Below are positions 13,936-15,698 of a DNA stretch of 15,698 bases, one piece after another; the first letter of the stretch is position 1, and every line of letters starts with the position of its first letter. Origin of the DNA: Streptococcus pseudopneumoniae ATCC BAA-960 = CCUG 49455 (GTDB taxonomy: Bacteria; Bacillota; Bacilli; Lactobacillales; Streptococcaceae); assembly GCF_002087075.1 (NCBI RefSeq), contig NZ_MWSM01000042.1, forward strand, positions 12,544 through 28,241, given 5' to 3'. Under the pieces are notes generated by a model. It was not told where the DNA came from. It worked only from the letters and a program-made list of their open reading frames with translations, and made no database searches. Both the position numbers and the translations under genes were made by a program.

Positions 13936-14955
13936 ACGTGGTTGAGGAGTTACTCCTCCAGCTGTAGTTTCCTCACCATATTTTTCTTCCAGCACTCCTT
14001 CGATGAGGTCTCGGGATTTTTTCAGGTCGACTAGGGCAGCGGCAAAATCTTCTTGGCTGATGGTATCGCCTTTAGAAAAGGCTTCATTGAACTTATCAGC
14101 TGCTGCTTTTGCTGCTTGGATTTTATCTTCCGACGCTTGATTTTCTTTAAGTCGTTTGACAATAGACTCTAATTCATCTTTTAGTCTATAGACGCCGTTT
14201 TCACCTTCTGTCGTATTAGTGTAGGTTGGGAGTTCTCGTGGAGTAGATTGAGAGTTGGCTTCAGGTGCTGCTTCCTTTCCTCCATCAGTTGGACTAACTT
14301 GGTTCGCAACTGCTCCAGGCTCGATTGTTCCCCCTCTTTTACGACGCTTTCCACCAGTTGCTTGCTCAGTTGCAGTTCCGTTTGGTTCGACAAGCTTATT
14401 ATTTGTCGAACTTGCTTCACCCAAGTCTGTCAATTTTGGTAGCGATGGCTCCAAGGCTTGATTGACACGGCTCGTCAGTTCTTCCATAGCTCTTACTTGC
14501 TCATCAACCTGCGCTTACGTCGCTTTTGGATCGTCCAAAACTGCCTTAGCTGCTGCTAGACCTGCTTCCACTTCATCGTGGAGCGCTTTCATGGAGCTAA
14601 GAGTTAGTTTTTCCAACAAAGCTTGCAGATTGCCTTGGAGTGATTTAGCTTCTGTCGTTTTAGTGGCAGATGTGGGCTGGTCTTGCTCTTTTACTGCTCC
14701 TCCTTGAGAAGTTTCTTGAGCAGCTGGCTTCGTCTCTGGTTTGGTAGGAACAAGGCCAGCTGTTTCCTGCCCCTTACTAGCGTCCTCGATTTTAGTCTCT
14801 GGAGAGTTTGACTCCCCTGCAGACTGGAGCTCAGCCGACGGTTCAGTCTGAGAGACCTTCTCTGGCTCTTCCCCATCTGACTCCTGTGGTTCCCCATCTG
14901 AATTTCCAGCAGATCCAGCAACTACATCACTGGCTGTTGCCGAAGATACTGCAGG

Positions 14956-15087
14956 TGCCTGCGCTTGCACCCCATTTGCGAAAAACATCAATGCCGCAAC
15001 CGCAACACTAGCAGCCCCAAAATGGTATTTACGAATGGAATAACGGAAAATTTTCTCTCCATTGCCATCATTCTTTTTCTTGAACAT
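14956..15087 (-). other. YSIRK-type signal peptide of the surface protein
   Basis: The first 44 codons read a lysine-rich start, then FRYSIRKYHFGAASVAVAAL and a hydrophobic core ending FFANGVQAQA, the likely cleavage region. YSIRK-G/S signals direct secretion to the division septum in streptococci and staphylococci. This part is intact and upstream of the premature stop. Confidence 0.9.
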
Positions 15088-15169
15088 AAGTGAATCCTTT
15101 CCTCATCTGAGAGCTTCCCCGAGCTTAGAAAGCGCGCAAAAAGCCGACAGTCGATAATATATCAATCAT

Positions 15170-15197
15170 ATAGTAACACTTCTGACATACAAGTCAA
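15170..15197 (-). promoter_or_regulatory. Probable promoter of the surface-protein gene
   Basis: On the minus strand, TTGACT (15192-15197) and TACTAT (15170-15175) are 16 nt apart, giving a leader of about 75 nt. The (AT)12 tract lies about 50 bp further upstream. Confidence 0.65.
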
Positions 15198-15245
15198 CCT
15201 CCTCGCTGACAAGATAGAGTCAGGAAAGGCAAGAAAAAAGCGACA

Positions 15246-15269
15246 ATATATATATATATATATATATAT
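15246..15269. repeat. (AT)12 dinucleotide tract
   Basis: Twenty-four bases of uninterrupted alternating A and T. It lies 48 bp upstream of the -35 box of the surface-protein promoter. Such tracts change length by slippage and can shift the spacing of upstream elements. Confidence 0.9.
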
Positions 15270-15596
15270 GCACAGACATATAAAACCTTTTAATACAGCC
15301 TATTTTTTAACAAATAGAGAAACAGTTATACTACATTTATATATGTACAACACCTTTTTGTGCCAATGTTACAATATTGTTACATTTTAATTACACAATC
15401 GTTTCAAGAAATATGATGGAAACCTGAGTATTTTATAGTAATTCCCTTCCTATCAATTAGGTCAACAGTTGAGTGTTGAGTGTTGAATATTGAAACACCC
15501 TATCCTCAGCAAAGGACTATGATCAGCATTTCCTAGCCGCTAGGACGCTCCAAATCACCTATTCTAAGTCCACCATAGCTTGGTCAGTAAGATACA

Positions 15597-15644
15597 GACT
15601 GCAAGGCGACGCTGATGTGGTTTGAAGAGATTTTCATTGAGTAT
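15597..15644 (-). repeat. Solo boxA with a swapped terminus
   Basis: On the minus strand it reads ATACTCAATGAAAATC, then TCTTCAAACCACATCAGCG and TCGCCTTGCAGT. The body is boxA, but the outer end is the boxC-type ATACTCAATG instead of ATACTCTTCG. No boxB or boxC follows. It is probably the product of recombination or deletion between BOX ends. Confidence 0.75.
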
Positions 15645-15698
15645 AATTTTAACTTCTTACTTTTCATTCCTATTCCTTAAGTCATAACCACCCGTGAA

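Larger units (their letters stand above)
11377..15087 (-). pseudogene. YSIRK surface protein with FIVAR, DUF1542 and GGNTNX repeats, in-frame stop
   Basis: A single frame of 1236 codons, broken only by a TAA at codon 191 (14515-14517). Order: YSIRK signal peptide (1-44); acidic Ser/Glu/Pro-rich segment (45-145); FIVAR-like helical module (about 150-211, containing the stop); basic/low-complexity linker; second helical module (about 300-368); unknown globular region (about 385-655); helical link; two near-identical plus one divergent DUF1542-type repeats; GGNTNX tract; another helical module; LPYGT-TM-RRKK anchor; helical cytoplasmic tail. Such proteins are sortase-type adhesins displayed on the wall. 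The start is supported by AGGAAAGGA upstream. In the FIVAR pattern the stop replaces the Gln of KATQAQVD, so a single CAA to TAA change explains it. The N-terminal 190 residues alone would be secreted without an anchor. The downstream ATG at 14487 has no clear ribosome site. Read-through or a sequencing error remain possible. Confidence 0.85.
15198..15698. other. Gene-free region upstream of the surface-protein gene
   Basis: No supportable gene. It contains the (AT)12 tract, direct repeats TGTTACA at 15367-15373 and 15378-15384 (11-bp period), three tandem copies of a 7-mer GTTGAGT/GTTGAAT (15468-15488), the palindrome TCCTAGC-c-GCTAGGA (15531-15545) and a solo boxA (15597-15644). The direction of the next gene beyond 15698 is unknown. 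Confidence 0.7.

Noticed and set aside
14485..14487. ATG as a true start of a separate downstream surface-protein gene
   Set aside because: It lies inside the FIVAR-like module, in the same frame as the upstream part, with no ribosome site, promoter or signal peptide.
14515..14517. Programmed stop read-through or recoding in the surface gene
   Set aside because: No downstream structure or known read-through context was evident, and a simple CAA to TAA mutation explains it.

Overview
The window comes from a mitis-group Streptococcus: S. pneumoniae, or a very close relative such as S. pseudopneumoniae or a ply-positive S. mitis. The evidence is a full-length pneumolysin gene with an intact undecapeptide, several BOX repeats of the pneumococcal type, a choline-binding repeat fragment, and a YSIRK surface protein. 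All recognisable genes lie on the minus strand, so the transcription units are described from right to left.

15698-11377: a long upstream region holds a solo boxA, short tandem repeats, an (AT)12 tract and a sigma-A promoter. It leads into a 1236-codon YSIRK surface-protein gene with FIVAR-like helical modules, a globular region of unknown family, DUF1542-type repeats, an 18-bp GGNTNX repeat tract and an odd LPYGT anchor followed by a cytoplasmic tail. An in-frame TAA at codon 191 interrupts it.

11130-8157: the pneumolysin operon. A promoter with a 10-bp inverted repeat precedes a two-TM DUF4231/SLATT-like protein, a helical protein of unknown function, a small protein with weak PemK/MazF-like resemblance, and ply. 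The genes overlap or lie within about 10 nt of one another, so ply is probably translated from a four-gene mRNA. A gene-poor stretch with BOX and boxB-like repeats follows, then a monocistronic yebC with its own promoter and terminator.

6690-2574: a MarR regulator with three copies of a 16-bp palindromic site around its promoter, then two overlapping half-transporter genes of a heterodimeric ABC exporter. The first half-transporter has lost one base in an A/T run and is frameshifted, so this copy of the exporter is probably dead. A strong terminator ends the operon, and its loop contains the -35 box of the next promoter.

2592-1: a PAP2 phosphatase whose mRNA leader would be mostly a BOX element. 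Next come a LytTR regulator and LiaF-like membrane protein pair, with 21-bp-spaced direct repeats upstream. Last are a possible transposase scrap, a decayed choline-binding fragment and a BOX element running off the window.

Main themes: a compact ply operon with possible toxin/effector-type partners, two genes inactivated by single-base changes (exporter and surface protein), and several readable regulatory layouts.
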